17,128 nucleotides of DNA from an uncultured Collinsella sp. (GCA_958372035.1 CATXML010000006.1:1-17128), one strand, 5' to 3'; counted from the first letter of the stretch, positions 1-7,092 are shown. Notes: generated from the letters alone by a model not told the origin. Numbers and translations: made by a program.

Positions 1-1309
1 CGGGACGGTTGACGCTGCGCCAGCGAATGCCGAGCGAGTCGAGGTCGCCATCGGCCGACTGACACACGTACGCCATGATGACCGCGACTGCCGTAAGCGT
101 GTCGGCAGGATCACGCTTAGTCGTAATTTCGACTTGGCCGCGGCTCATGCGCTCAAGCTTGCGCAAGCACGGATAGTGGTCATAGCCCTTGAGGGCGCAA
201 AACGATAGACCTCCGTCCAGCTGCTCGGCAAGTTTGGGCAGCTCGTGATACATGAGCTGGTCGGCAAGATTATTCGATTTAGTCGCGATACCTACCGTGA
301 TGTTGTTGCGGCGTGCGGCCTCGGCAAACGGCACCAGATAGGCCATCGATTTGCCGACGCCCGTCCCCGCCTCAATCACGCGATGCGTTCCCGTAACGAG
401 CGCGTCGCGGACCTCGAGCGCCATCGCGATCTGCTCATCGCGCGGCTCGTACGTGGGATACATGCGATTAACCAGGCCGCCCGGGGCATAGTCCGCCTCG
501 ATTTCCTCGCGGCTCGGCATCTTAAGGACCGGTAGCTCGTCCGCATCAACGCGATCATCGGCCCGATCGGCCTTGAGCACGTCGGCGCGGGCGGCGCTGA
601 GAGAGAAGATGGAACCGGGGTTCTGTCCCGCCAAGAAGGAGAAGATGGGACGATAGGACCAGGGTACGTCGGGGTGCATGTCGGCCAGGCGCGCCATCAA
701 GCCCTGAGGCAAGTCGGTGAGCGCCACGAGCAACACGCGCCACACACCACACAAGGCGTCGACATCGGCGTTGGCGCGGTGCGACACCGAGTCGCAGCCA
801 AACAGGTCGGCCATGAAAGACAGCTTATGCGAGGCCAGGCGCGGAAGCGCGATGCGCGACAGTGCCAGCGAATCGATCCAGATGTCACTGACGTTGACGC
901 CGCCCTTGACCGACTCGATAAACGAACGGTCGAAGGTGGCGTTATGCGCGATGACCGGGCAGCCGCCGACAAAATCGGCGAGAGCGGCGACAGCCTCAAC
1001 GGCCGACGGGGCATCTGCTACATCGGCGTTTGTAATGCTCGTGAGCTCGGTAATCTCGGCGGGAATCAGCTGCTTGGGATGCACGAAGGTATCGAAGCGA
1101 TCGACAACCTCGCGGCCCGAAAGGCGAGCCGCCGATATCTCGATAAGCTCGTTGTCCTGCACCGAAAGACCCGTGGTCTCGGTATCGAGGACGATAACAT
1201 CTTCTTCGATGAGACCAAACGCTTGGGTTTTGGCGCGCTCGGCAAGCGTGGTATAAGAATCGATGACAAACTGCGGCGTTCCCGACGAAACAGCGTCCTC
1301 GATTAGCAT
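1..1309 (-). CDS. dinG: DinG-type helicase with N-terminal DnaQ-like exonuclease domain (3' end outside window)
   Basis: The first 436 codons of an exonuclease-helicase are visible; the C-terminus lies left of the window. Residues about 38-200 form a DEDD exonuclease of the DnaQ/epsilon type: ExoI DTETTG at 42-47, ExoII HNATFD at 122-127, and ExoIII with H177 and D182 (HRANADVDA). A superfamily 2 helicase core follows, with a Q-motif-like stretch (YEPRDEQ) and Walker A EAGTGVGKS at 313-321. KGYDHYPC places C381 where DinG/XPD proteins have their first iron-sulfur ligand; the other ligands would fall outside the window, so the cluster cannot be judged. The ATG at 1309 overlaps the ddl stop (ATGCTAA) with a weak GAGCGGG upstream, so it is probably translated by coupling. 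Known family role: processing damaged or structured DNA. Whether this protein unwinds DNA or acts only as a nuclease, as some Firmicute homologues do, is not decidable here. Confidence 0.88.
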   Translation of the reverse strand, partial: MLIEDAVSSGTPQFVIDSYTTLAERAKTQAFGLIEEDVIVLDTETTGLSVQDNELIEISAARLSGREVVDRFDTFVHPKQLIPAEITELTSITNADVADAPSAVEAVAALADFVGGCPVIAHNATFDRSFIESVKGGVNVSDIWIDSLALSRIALPRLASHKLSFMADLFGCDSVSHRANADVDALCGVWRVLLVALTDLPQGLMARLADMHPDVPWSYRPIFSFLAGQNPGSIFSLSAARADVLKADRADDRVDADELPVLKMPSREEIEADYAPGGLVNRMYPTYEPRDEQIAMALEVRDALVTGTHRVIEAGTGVGKSMAYLVPFAEAARRNNITVGIATKSNNLADQLMYHELPKLAEQLDGGLSFCALKGYDHYPCLRKLERMSRGQVEITTKRDPADTLTAVAVIMAYVCQSADGDLDSLGIRWRSVNRP

Positions 1310-2268
1310 GCAACGCCCGCTCGACGGAGACCCATACGGATCAGGCTGTCGCACACTTGCGGGAACGTCATGTCGTCGGTATGGCGAATCTCGTCAGGAT
1401 ACAGTGACGTATCGGTCATGCCGGGGATGGTGTTGGTCTCGAGAATGACGGGGCCGTCCTCGCTCACGATAAAATCGCTGCGCGAAACGCCTAGACAGCC
1501 GAGGGCCTTGTGGGCCGCGCAGGCAAGTTCCTGGGCACGCGCATAGTTTTCGGGCGAAATCTGCGCCGGAATACGGTGGATATCCGTGGGGTCGACATAC
1601 TTTACATCCAGGTCGTAGAACTCACAGTCCTCGGGTTTGCGAATCTCGACGATCGGCAGCGCACGCACGTCGTCCTCGCCGTACACGCCCACGGTGATCT
1701 CGGTTCCCTCGATGCACTTCTCGACCAGAATCTTATCGCCGTACTCAAAAGCCTTGGCGATTGCCGCGGGCAGCTCGGAGGGCTCGTGAACGAGCGAAAT
1801 GCCGTAGCTAGAGCCGTTGACGGCGGGCTTCACAAAGCAACGCTCGCCACAAATCTCGACGATACGATCGATATCAACCTCATCGCCCGCCTCAAGCGCC
1901 AGGCCGGGGGCAATGGGGATACCCGCCTTGGCATACAGAAGCTTTGAAACCTCTTTATCGGCGCCACACGCGCTGGCGAGCACGCCCGACGCCGTGTAGG
2001 GGATACCTAGTGTCTCCATGGCCCCCTGCATGGCGCCATCCTCGCCACCGGCGCCATGCATGGCGATAAACGCCACATCAAAGCCACCGGTCGCCATGGT
2101 CACCATAAAGTCCTCGGCAGCCGTGTCGAGCAGCTCCACCGAGGTGTAGCCGGCCTCCTTCAGTGCCACCACGACGTTCTTTCCCGAATTGAGCGAAATC
2201 TCGCGCTCGGCGGAATGACCGCCCGCCAAGACCGCTACGTGCATGTTCTCTAGGCTTTTACCCGGCAT
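1303..2268 (-). CDS. ddl: D-alanine--D-alanine ligase
   Basis: This ATP-grasp enzyme joins two D-alanines in the cytoplasm for the peptidoglycan stem peptide. At 321 residues it has the usual length. Visible signatures are the N-terminal GGHSAEREISL (E21 matches the catalytic Glu of E. coli DdlB), HGAGGEDG at 71-78, the nucleotide-binding FVKPAVNGSSYGISLV at 145-160, EKCIEGTEITVGV at 183-195, and the metal-binding ETNTIPGMT at 277-285. FYDLDVKY keeps a Tyr at 224, the position known to favour D-Ala rather than D-lactate as second substrate, so a vancomycin-resistance ligase is unlikely. The ATG at 2268 is chosen because AGAGGAGGAG stands 7 bases upstream on the minus strand; an internal Met at residue 9 is a less likely start. 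The stop overlaps the start of the downstream exonuclease/helicase gene by 7 bp. Confidence 0.95.
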   Translation of the reverse strand: MPGKSLENMHVAVLAGGHSAEREISLNSGKNVVVALKEAGYTSVELLDTAAEDFMVTMATGGFDVAFIAMHGAGGEDGAMQGAMETLGIPYTASGVLASACGADKEVSKLLYAKAGIPIAPGLALEAGDEVDIDRIVEICGERCFVKPAVNGSSYGISLVHEPSELPAAIAKAFEYGDKILVEKCIEGTEITVGVYGEDDVRALPIVEIRKPEDCEFYDLDVKYVDPTDIHRIPAQISPENYARAQELACAAHKALGCLGVSRSDFIVSEDGPVILETNTIPGMTDTSLYPDEIRHTDDMTFPQVCDSLIRMGLRRAGVAC

Positions 2269-2284
2269 GGGCAGACTCCTCCTC

Positions 2285-2290
2285 TATAAT
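2285..2290 (+). promoter_or_regulatory. Possible -10 element for rlmN
   Basis: A perfect TATAAT on the plus strand lies 64 bases before the rlmN start. No convincing -35 stands 16-18 bases upstream, and the hexamer overlaps the ddl leader, so it may be coincidental. It is the best candidate in the 85-bp divergent gap. Confidence 0.22.
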
Positions 2291-2308
2291 TTCTGCAGCT
2301 GATACCAT

Positions 2309-2338
2309 ATTGTAGCGATACCCTCTACGTTTCCCCAA
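2309..2338 (-). promoter_or_regulatory. Candidate promoter of ddl
   Basis: On the minus strand TACAAT (2314-2309) follows TTGGGG (2338-2333) after 18 bp. Transcription would start near 2302 and give a leader of about 35 bases carrying the strong ddl ribosome-binding site. The -10 is good and the -35 matches only at TTG, so this is a moderate candidate. Confidence 0.38.
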
Positions 2339-2353
2339 AATCGAAAGGCTTCC

Positions 2354-3406
2354 ATGAATCCTAGGACTAAATCTCAAGACATTCGCGACTTGAGCCAAAA
2401 CGATATTCGCGAACTTGTCGCCGAACTCGGCCAACCCGCTTTCCGCGCGAAGCAGCTCATCGAATGGGTCTTTGAGAAGAACGTTTGTTCGTTTGACGAT
2501 ATGACCAACCTTCCTAAGGCCTTCCGCGAGCAGCTCAAGGAGGCATTTGCCTTCGACACGCCGACCGAGCTCACCAAGCAGGTGTCCAAAGATGGCTCTC
2601 GTAAATATCTTCTCGAATATCACGACGGTATCTCCGTCGAGACCGTCGGCATGCCTCGCCGCAACAAGCTGTCCGTCTGCGTTTCTACCCAGGCAGGATG
2701 CGGCATGGGCTGCGCTTTTTGCGCTACTGGCTTGAACGGCCTTAAGCGTTCGCTGACTGCCCAGGAGATCGTTGACCAGGTGCTCCACGTTTCCAACGAT
2801 TTTGGCGAGCGCGCAACGAGCGTCGTGTTCATGGGTCAAGGCGAGCCTTTTGCTAACTACGACGAGGTTCTCAAGGCGCTGCGCATCCTGAATGACCCCG
2901 ACGGCATCGGTATTGGAGCGCGCCACCTCACGGTATCGACCAGCGGTGTTATTCCCGGCATTCGCAAGTTTGCCGATATTCCCGAGCAGTTTACCCTCGC
3001 CGTCTCGCTGCACTCCGCCATCCAGTCCACGCGCAATAAGCTTATGCCGGGCGTCAAGAAGTACACACTCCTGCGCCTGCATGAGGCACTCCAGCTCTAC
3101 ACCGAGAAGACTGGTCGCCGCCCGACGTACGAATACGCCATGATTGAGGGCGTCAACGATACCAATCCCGAGATGCAGGCTCTCTGTGACTTCTGCGAGG
3201 GCACGCTGTGCCACGTCAACCTGATTCAGCTCAACGATATTGAGGGCAGCCCCCTCAAGCCGTCGCCGATTCATAAGGTTGAAGACCTTCAGCGTCGCCT
3301 TGAGTCCCGCGGCATCGAGACCACCATCCGCAACTCTCGCGGCAATGATATTGACGCCGCTTGCGGCCAACTCAAGCAGCGCTTTAAGGTTCAGAAGAAC
3401 GCGTAG
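2354..3406 (+). CDS. rlmN: Dual-specificity 23S rRNA A2503 / tRNA A37 C2-methyltransferase RlmN
   Basis: This radical-SAM enzyme methylates C2 of adenine 2503 in 23S rRNA and, in E. coli, A37 of some tRNAs. The 350 residues show the radical-SAM cysteines C116, C120 and C123 (CGMGCAFC), the upstream mechanistic C109 (SVCVSTQ), and C337 in DIDAACGQL, matching the cysteine that carries the intermediate methyl. VVFMGQGEP at about 157-165 and the HLTVSTSG stretch are also family hallmarks. GAAAGG precedes the ATG by about 5 bases. It is the only plus-strand gene left of the origin, so it is probably transcribed against the replication fork, and it is flanked by unrelated minus-strand units. It is probably a single-gene transcript ending at the hairpin 3442-3477. 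The cfr resistance methyltransferase is a relative, but the overall match favours RlmN. Confidence 0.95.
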   Translation: MNPRTKSQDIRDLSQNDIRELVAELGQPAFRAKQLIEWVFEKNVCSFDDMTNLPKAFREQLKEAFAFDTPTELTKQVSKDGSRKYLLEYHDGISVETVGMPRRNKLSVCVSTQAGCGMGCAFCATGLNGLKRSLTAQEIVDQVLHVSNDFGERATSVVFMGQGEPFANYDEVLKALRILNDPDGIGIGARHLTVSTSGVIPGIRKFADIPEQFTLAVSLHSAIQSTRNKLMPGVKKYTLLRLHEALQLYTEKTGRRPTYEYAMIEGVNDTNPEMQALCDFCEGTLCHVNLIQLNDIEGSPLKPSPIHKVEDLQRRLESRGIETTIRNSRGNDIDAACGQLKQRFKVQKNA

Positions 3407-3422
3407 GGGAGACCAACCCAAA

Positions 3423-3438
3423 CGTTTCATGTGAAACA
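3423..3438. promoter_or_regulatory. Degenerate parS-like site
   Basis: CGTTTCATGTGAAACA differs from the parS palindrome TGTTTCACGTGAAACA at positions 1 and 8. It lies just downstream of rlmN and about 2.1 kb from the triple parS cluster. ParB binding is an inference; known parS sites tolerate one or two mismatches, but a central change may weaken binding. Confidence 0.45.
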
Positions 3439-3441
3439 TCG

Positions 3442-3477
3442 AACAGCCTCGGTTGTCTAATTGCAGCCGGGGCTGTT
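3442..3477 (+). terminator. Terminator-like hairpin after rlmN
   Basis: AACAGCCTCGGTTG pairs with CAGCCGGGGCTGTT (14 positions including G-T wobbles) around the 8-base loop TCTAATTG. The run after it is short (TTTCAT), so termination may be incomplete. Its place 35 bases after the rlmN stop supports the role. Confidence 0.6.
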
Positions 3478-3535
3478 TCATATCCATCGATCATCGGTAT
3501 TTTATGATTTGCAGCCCGCTTTTCCGGACAAAATA

Positions 3536-3571
3536 AGGGGTCCTTGTTCTGGCATTCAGACAAGGACCCCT
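3536..3571 (-). terminator. Rho-independent terminator of the rsmG-parA-parB unit
   Basis: AGGGGTCCTTGT and ACAAGGACCCCT form a perfect 12-bp stem, extended by CTG/CAG with one bulge. On the minus strand it is followed by TTATTTTG. It lies 28 bases beyond the stop of the small gene, closing the operon. On the plus strand the trailing sequence is weaker, so little bidirectional activity is expected. Confidence 0.85.
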
Positions 3572-3591
3572 CAAAAGATAGCTGATAATTG

Positions 3592-3603
3592 TTAGGTACC
3601 TAA
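3592..3603. repeat. Palindrome TTAGGTACCTAA, copy 1
   Basis: A perfect 12-bp palindrome overlapping the stop codon of the small gene. The same 12-mer, within a shared 14-mer GTTAGGTACCTAAA, recurs at 7093-7104 in the yidC-jag gap. The function is unknown; it could be an operator or chance. Confidence 0.5.
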
Positions 3604-3854
3604 AAGCCTACACTTTCCCATTGGTGATTTACCCATTCTTGGTTAATCTTGGGATTCTTAGTTACCTGAGCGGTGCGCATTGCGACATCTTCGGTCATAA
3701 CATCCATTTTCTTCTTAGAAGTATCGACGATATCCTGCGCTCCTCGTAGCAAACGACCACGTAAATCTTCGTCTGTGGCCACTTTGTATCCTGCAAATGC
3801 ACCAACAGCGACCGTTGCGGCCAAGGCAAGAGCAGTCAGAACTTTATTCTTCAT
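3600..3854 (-). CDS. Small membrane-anchored protein, YtxH-like, downstream of parB
   Basis: I do not recognise a named gene. The 84-residue product begins MKNKVL and has one hydrophobic segment at about 5-23, rich in Ala and Val and ending FAGYKV, then a charged, probably helical tail. This is the general plan of YtxH-like proteins: a short N-terminal anchor followed by an amphipathic helix. A cleaved signal peptide is an alternative. The ATG at 3854 is preferred over an upstream in-frame start because AAGGAGGT sits 5 bases before it, and that ribosome-binding site lies inside the last parB codons. The gene overlaps the parB end by 11 bp, so it is translationally coupled to parB and shares its terminator. 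A link to chromosome segregation or to membrane attachment of the origin is inferred only from this context. Confidence 0.75.
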   Translation of the reverse strand: MKNKVLTALALAATVAVGAFAGYKVATDEDLRGRLLRGAQDIVDTSKKKMDVMTEDVAMRTAQVTKNPKINQEWVNHQWESVGF

Positions 3855-4749
3855 CCTGACCTCCTTGATCAAATTGAATCATCTCACCAAGAATGCGAGA
3901 AAGCTCTTCTTCGTCCTTAAACTCAATCTCAATCTTATTCTTACCGCGAGAACTCTTCACGCGAACGTTCGTGTTAAACACCTGGCGCAGAACACGCGCC
4001 GCTTTTTTGAAAGACTGAGGTGTTGCAGGGCGAGGCGTCTTTGGCGTCTCTCCGGCAGAAAACAACGGAGCAAGATTTTCTGTCGCACGAACGGACAATC
4101 CTTCTGTAACAACCTTCTCCGCCAGCTTAATGCGAGCATCCTCATACGGGACTGCAAGAATTGCTCGTGCATGACCGGCAGTCAGCTTACCCTCAAAGAT
4201 CATCTGCTGAACGACCTCAGGAAGATCAAGCAGACGCAATGAATTAGTGATGGCAGAGCGGGACTTACTGACAGCTTTCGACAAGGCCTCTTGCGTCATG
4301 CCGCTCGAATCGATGAGCTGTCGGTATCCTTTCGCCTCTTCGACGGGGTTAAGGTCAGATCGTTGCAGATTCTCGATCAATGCTAGCGCAAGCATCTCTT
4401 CATCATCGACATCTTTAATGATGACCGGGAGTTCTTCAAGGCCAGCGAGCTTAGAGGCTTGGTAGCGGCGCTCACCTGCAATGATCTCATAGCCATTACC
4501 GTGCTTACGCACAAGAAGCGGCTGTAGAACGCCATGCTCTTGGATTGACTCACTTAATTCACGAAGCTCAGTCTCATTAAAATGAATTCGAGGCTGATTG
4601 GGGTTCGGAACAATGTCTTCGATTGGAAGTTTAGTTTCCGAAGCGGTATTTGATGTTGATGTCGCAGATCCACCAGTCTCATACTCAGCCTCTGAGACCA
4701 GCGCATTAAGTCCACGGCCCAATCCACCGCGTTTTTTAGGGCTAGGCAC
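3844..4749 (-). CDS. parB: Chromosome-partitioning protein ParB (Spo0J)
   Basis: ParB is a CTP-dependent clamp that loads at parS, spreads along DNA and recruits SMC. The 301 residues follow the family plan. An N-terminal basic stretch with LGRGLNALV at 10-18 is the type that stimulates the ParA ATPase. Box I is NPNQPR at 49-54 and box II, the CTP-binding motif, is GERRYQA at 92-98, followed by ENLQR at 126-130. A helix-turn-helix lies at about 151-177 (MTQEALSKAVSKSRSAI), then a Ser/Thr/Pro-rich linker and an acidic dimerisation domain. The start is GTG at 4749, overlapping the parA stop by 8 bp, with GAGGTG 8 bases upstream. The small downstream gene starts within the last parB codons. Three perfect parS sites lie upstream of parA. 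Confidence 0.96.
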   Translation of the reverse strand: MPSPKKRGGLGRGLNALVSEAEYETGGSATSTSNTASETKLPIEDIVPNPNQPRIHFNETELRELSESIQEHGVLQPLLVRKHGNGYEIIAGERRYQASKLAGLEELPVIIKDVDDEEMLALALIENLQRSDLNPVEEAKGYRQLIDSSGMTQEALSKAVSKSRSAITNSLRLLDLPEVVQQMIFEGKLTAGHARAILAVPYEDARIKLAEKVVTEGLSVRATENLAPLFSAGETPKTPRPATPQSFKKAARVLRQVFNTNVRVKSSRGKNKIEIEFKDEEELSRILGEMIQFDQGGQDEE

Positions 4750-5542
4750 GCTTAATCACCTCTTTAGCAAGATTCATATATGCCTTTGCGCCCTTATTCT
4801 GCGGCGCATAGGTAATTACCGGCTCACCAAACGAAGGAGCTTCCGAGATTTTTACCGTACGCGGAATCAGGGTCTTAAATGTCTTATCGCCAAAATACGA
4901 TTGCACCTCTTCGACAACCTGATTCGAAAGCGATGTACGCGAATCATACATGGTCATGAGTACGCCATAGGTATCAAGACTCTTATTGAGACGTGATTTA
5001 ACCATCTTCATCGACTCAAGCAGCTTTGTTACGCCTTCCAGTGCATAATACTCGCACTGAATAGGAATCAAAACACTGTCAGCCGCCGTCAGCGCATTAA
5101 TCGTAAGCAAACCAAGTGAAGGTGGGCAGTCGATAAAGATAAAATCAAACTCATCTTGGACGGGCTCGAGCAGATCCTTTAAGCGAGTTTCACGGGCAAT
5201 TGCACTTACGAGCTCGATTTCTGCACCCGCAAGCTGGATGGTAGCTGGAATTACAAATACCTTTTTGCAATTCGTTTCAAGAATAAGCGATTCTGCAGGA
5301 ACATCATTGAGCAATGCATCATAGATACAGTGTTCAAGTTCCTCTTTTTCGATTCCAAAGCCACTCGTGCTATTACCTTGCGGGTCAAAATCGACAATCA
5401 ACGTCTTTCGGCCTTGCTCACCCAGTGCTGCTGCAAGGTTTACAGCCGTGGTGGACTTACCTACGCCACCTTTTTGATTGATGATTGCAATGATACGCGT
5501 GTCTTTTGCACTTTTAGAACGCTTAACGTCGCGAAACCCCAC
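4742..5542 (-). CDS. parA: Chromosome-partitioning ATPase ParA (Soj)
   Basis: This is a MinD/ParA-family ATPase whose nucleoid-bound ATP dimer is released by ParB; in B. subtilis Soj also acts on DnaA, which may matter this close to the origin. The 266 residues show the deviant Walker A KGGVGKST at 24-31, the A' motif DFDPQGN at 51-57 and Walker B FIFIDCPPS with D138. Length and order match chromosomal Soj proteins, and the parB neighbour makes MinD or a plasmid-type ParA unlikely. The start is GTG at 5542 with AGGAGG about 4 bases before it. No clear promoter is seen between parA and rsmG, so transcription may come through rsmG; the three parS sites occupy that gap and ParB bound there could affect expression. 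Confidence 0.96.
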   Translation of the reverse strand: MGFRDVKRSKSAKDTRIIAIINQKGGVGKSTTAVNLAAALGEQGRKTLIVDFDPQGNSTSGFGIEKEELEHCIYDALLNDVPAESLILETNCKKVFVIPATIQLAGAEIELVSAIARETRLKDLLEPVQDEFDFIFIDCPPSLGLLTINALTAADSVLIPIQCEYYALEGVTKLLESMKMVKSRLNKSLDTYGVLMTMYDSRTSLSNQVVEEVQSYFGDKTFKTLIPRTVKISEAPSFGEPVITYAPQNKGAKAYMNLAKEVIKRA

Positions 5543-5580
5543 GGTCCCTCCTGGTGTATTTAAAGCTGTTAAACGGAGGA

Positions 5581-5596
5581 TGTTTCACGTGAAACA
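5581..5596. promoter_or_regulatory. parS site 1
   Basis: A perfect TGTTTCACGTGAAACA palindrome, 39 bp upstream of the parA start. It matches the consensus of Spo0J-type chromosomal parS sites exactly. Confidence 0.95.
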
Positions 5597-5619
5597 TTCC
5601 GATTCGGCCTCGACTCCAT

Positions 5620-5635
5620 TGTTTCACGTGAAACA
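5620..5635. promoter_or_regulatory. parS site 2
   Basis: A second perfect TGTTTCACGTGAAACA, 39 bp start-to-start from site 1, in the parA-rsmG gap. Confidence 0.95.
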
Positions 5636-5657
5636 TTACAGTCGACACTATCCATTA

Positions 5658-5673
5658 TGTTTCACGTGAAACA
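5658..5673. promoter_or_regulatory. parS site 3
   Basis: A third perfect copy, 38 bp from site 2, ending one base beyond the rsmG stop codon. Together the three sites form the main ParB-loading cluster in the window. Confidence 0.95.
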
Positions 5674-5674
5674 T

Positions 5675-6412
5675 CTAGGCAAGCGGATTCTTCTTTGCCA
5701 TGCCATTTGCACGAGGCAATGAAACGGATGCCGGATGACTCTTCTTAAGAACAATGAACTCCCTGTGGCCCAAGCCCTCAGGCAAATCGATTGCGTCATT
5801 CAGAAGCAAAGTGAAGCCGCAGATCTTAGCTGCTGACATGCCGGAAGCAAGCTCCTCATCCGATGGATTGCCCTTCGTGATAACAAATAGCCCTCCATCC
5901 TTGAGGTACGGAGCCGCATACTCAACAAGAATCGGTAGAGGAGCCAGTGCGCGGGCGGCTACGACAGAGAACTGCTTCTTATGGCTTCGAGCATATTCTT
6001 CAAGGCGATCATGGACTGCATGACCATATTTCAATCCGAGAGCATGAGCAAAAGAATTGACAGCATCAACCTTTTTGCCAACAGAGTCAATATAAGTAGC
6101 TTTACGATGCGTGGTTAGCGTTAATGGAATACCAGGGAAGCCTGCGCCTGTTCCCATATCGAGCAAAGCTCCATCAGGAGCCTTATTGACATAAGGAAGC
6201 AAAACAAGTGAGTCGAGGATATGAAGTACCGCAGCATCTTCAACGTTAAGAATACGAGTGAGATTGGTTGTCTTATTTGTTTCCAGAACCAAATCCAAAT
6301 GCTGAATACATTTCCTTAGCTCAATATCAGTTACGCTCAAGGAATACTCTTTGCAATAGGAAGTTAGACGGCTGAGCATCTCGTCAGCCTGCTGATCAGT
6401 AAGTACAAACAA
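5675..6412 (-). CDS. rsmG: 16S rRNA (guanine-527-N7) methyltransferase RsmG
   Basis: This class I SAM methyltransferase makes m7G527 in 16S rRNA; its loss is known to give low-level streptomycin resistance. The SAM-binding motif DMGTGAGFPG stands at 85-94 and is preceded by the family's TNLTRI...HILDSL region (49-69). I chose a TTG start at 6412 (245 residues): AGAAAGGAG (6427-6419) stands 6 bases before it, whereas an open frame reaching back to 6481 would begin inside the upstream terminator hairpin. A CTG at 6415 is the nearest alternative. The gene lies between the jag terminator and the parS cluster, so it heads the rsmG-parA-parB unit. Codons are visibly richer in A/T than in the flanking operons. 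Confidence 0.92.
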   Translation of the reverse strand: MFVLTDQQADEMLSRLTSYCKEYSLSVTDIELRKCIQHLDLVLETNKTTNLTRILNVEDAAVLHILDSLVLLPYVNKAPDGALLDMGTGAGFPGIPLTLTTHRKATYIDSVGKKVDAVNSFAHALGLKYGHAVHDRLEEYARSHKKQFSVVAARALAPLPILVEYAAPYLKDGGLFVITKGNPSDEELASGMSAAKICGFTLLLNDAIDLPEGLGHREFIVLKKSHPASVSLPRANGMAKKNPLA

Positions 6413-6431
6413 CAGAAGCTCCTTTCTGACA

Positions 6432-6460
6432 AAAATCAGTGTATCGAGAACTTTTGACAA
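6432..6460 (-). promoter_or_regulatory. Weak candidate promoter of the rsmG unit
   Basis: On the minus strand TTGTCA (6460-6455) is followed after 17 bp by GATTTT (6437-6432). The -35 is good and the -10 poor. A promoter is expected here because a strong terminator lies just upstream and the next gene is rsmG. Confidence 0.28.
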
Positions 6461-6462
6461 AA

Positions 6463-6489
6463 AAGGGGACGTGGAAACCACGCCCCCTT
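6463..6489 (-). terminator. Rho-independent terminator after jag
   Basis: On the minus strand AGGGGGCGTGG pairs with CCACGTCCCCT around the loop TTT; the stem extends by one A-T pair and is followed by a run of six T. It starts 18 bases beyond the jag stop and separates the rpmH-jag operon from rsmG. Confidence 0.92.
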
Positions 6490-6507
6490 AGCATAAGCTC
6501 GAGTAGA

Positions 6508-7077
6508 TTATCGAGCAACAATCACCACATGGCGATCAGGGTCAGAACCCTCAGAATGGGTATCGACGGCATCATTGCCACGAAGTGCAATATGAACCAG
6601 TCGGCGCTCATAGGCATTCATGGGCGGAAGCGAAACACTCTTATGGGTACGGATGGCACGCTCGGCGGCCGACTGAGCCATTGAGGCAACCTTGTCCTGA
6701 CGACGGCTCTTGTAGCCCTCAACGTCAACCACAACCGGATACCTAAAGCCGAGCTTGCGGCTCACCAGCAAAGAGAACATGACCTGAAGAGCATCAAGGG
6801 TACGACCATGACGGCCAATGAGAACAGCAAGATCAGGAGCGGTAACATCCAAAATCAGCTCGCCCTCGTCGCCCTCGTACTCATCAATAGGAGAGTTGGC
6901 GGCATCGAAGTGCGAAAGGATGGAACGCAGAATGGAAATCGCAACATCGGCAATGGTGTCGAGCTCCTCATCGGTCAGCTCTTCACCGGCCTTGTAGCGC
7001 TGTGCAATCTCGGGATAATCGCCCGCAATCTGCGGGGCAACCTCCTCAAGCATATCCTCGATGATCTCTTCAGACAT
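6508..7077 (-). CDS. jag: KH-R3H RNA-binding protein Jag/KhpB (short form)
   Basis: An RNA-binding protein usually found beside yidC; in streptococci KhpB binds RNA together with KhpA and affects cell division. The 189-residue product starts with an acidic helical region (about 1-75). A KH domain follows with the GxxG loop as GRHG at 88-91, then an R3H domain with R158 and H162 (RRLVH) at the C-terminal end. The usual N-terminal Jag_N domain is not recognisable. The start is ATG at 7077, with TGGAG 6 bases upstream; a TTG at 7089 in the same frame overlaps that ribosome-binding site and is rejected. A 45-bp gap with a 12-bp palindrome separates it from yidC. It is the last gene before the operon terminator. 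Confidence 0.9.
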   Translation of the reverse strand: MSEEIIEDMLEEVAPQIAGDYPEIAQRYKAGEELTDEELDTIADVAISILRSILSHFDAANSPIDEYEGDEGELILDVTAPDLAVLIGRHGRTLDALQVMFSLLVSRKLGFRYPVVVDVEGYKSRRQDKVASMAQSAAERAIRTHKSVSLPPMNAYERRLVHIALRGNDAVDTHSEGSDPDRHVVIVAR

Positions 7078-7092
7078 AACGTACTCCAAAAG

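Noticed and set aside
674..1306. 210-codon plus-strand open frame at the left end
   Set aside because: It lies opposite the exonuclease domain, whose DEDD motifs read cleanly on the minus strand.
1303..2268. VanA/VanB-type D-Ala-D-Lac ligase
   Set aside because: The Tyr matching the D-Ala-specific position is kept and no van regulatory or accessory genes are nearby.
2258..3487. 409-codon minus-strand open frame opposite rlmN
   Set aside because: Antisense shadow; rlmN on the plus strand has its cysteine motifs and ribosome-binding site.
5478..5669. Plus-strand reading frame with repeated FHVKH units
   Set aside because: It is the translation of the parS palindromes and their flanks; it overlaps the parA start antisense and has no family resemblance.
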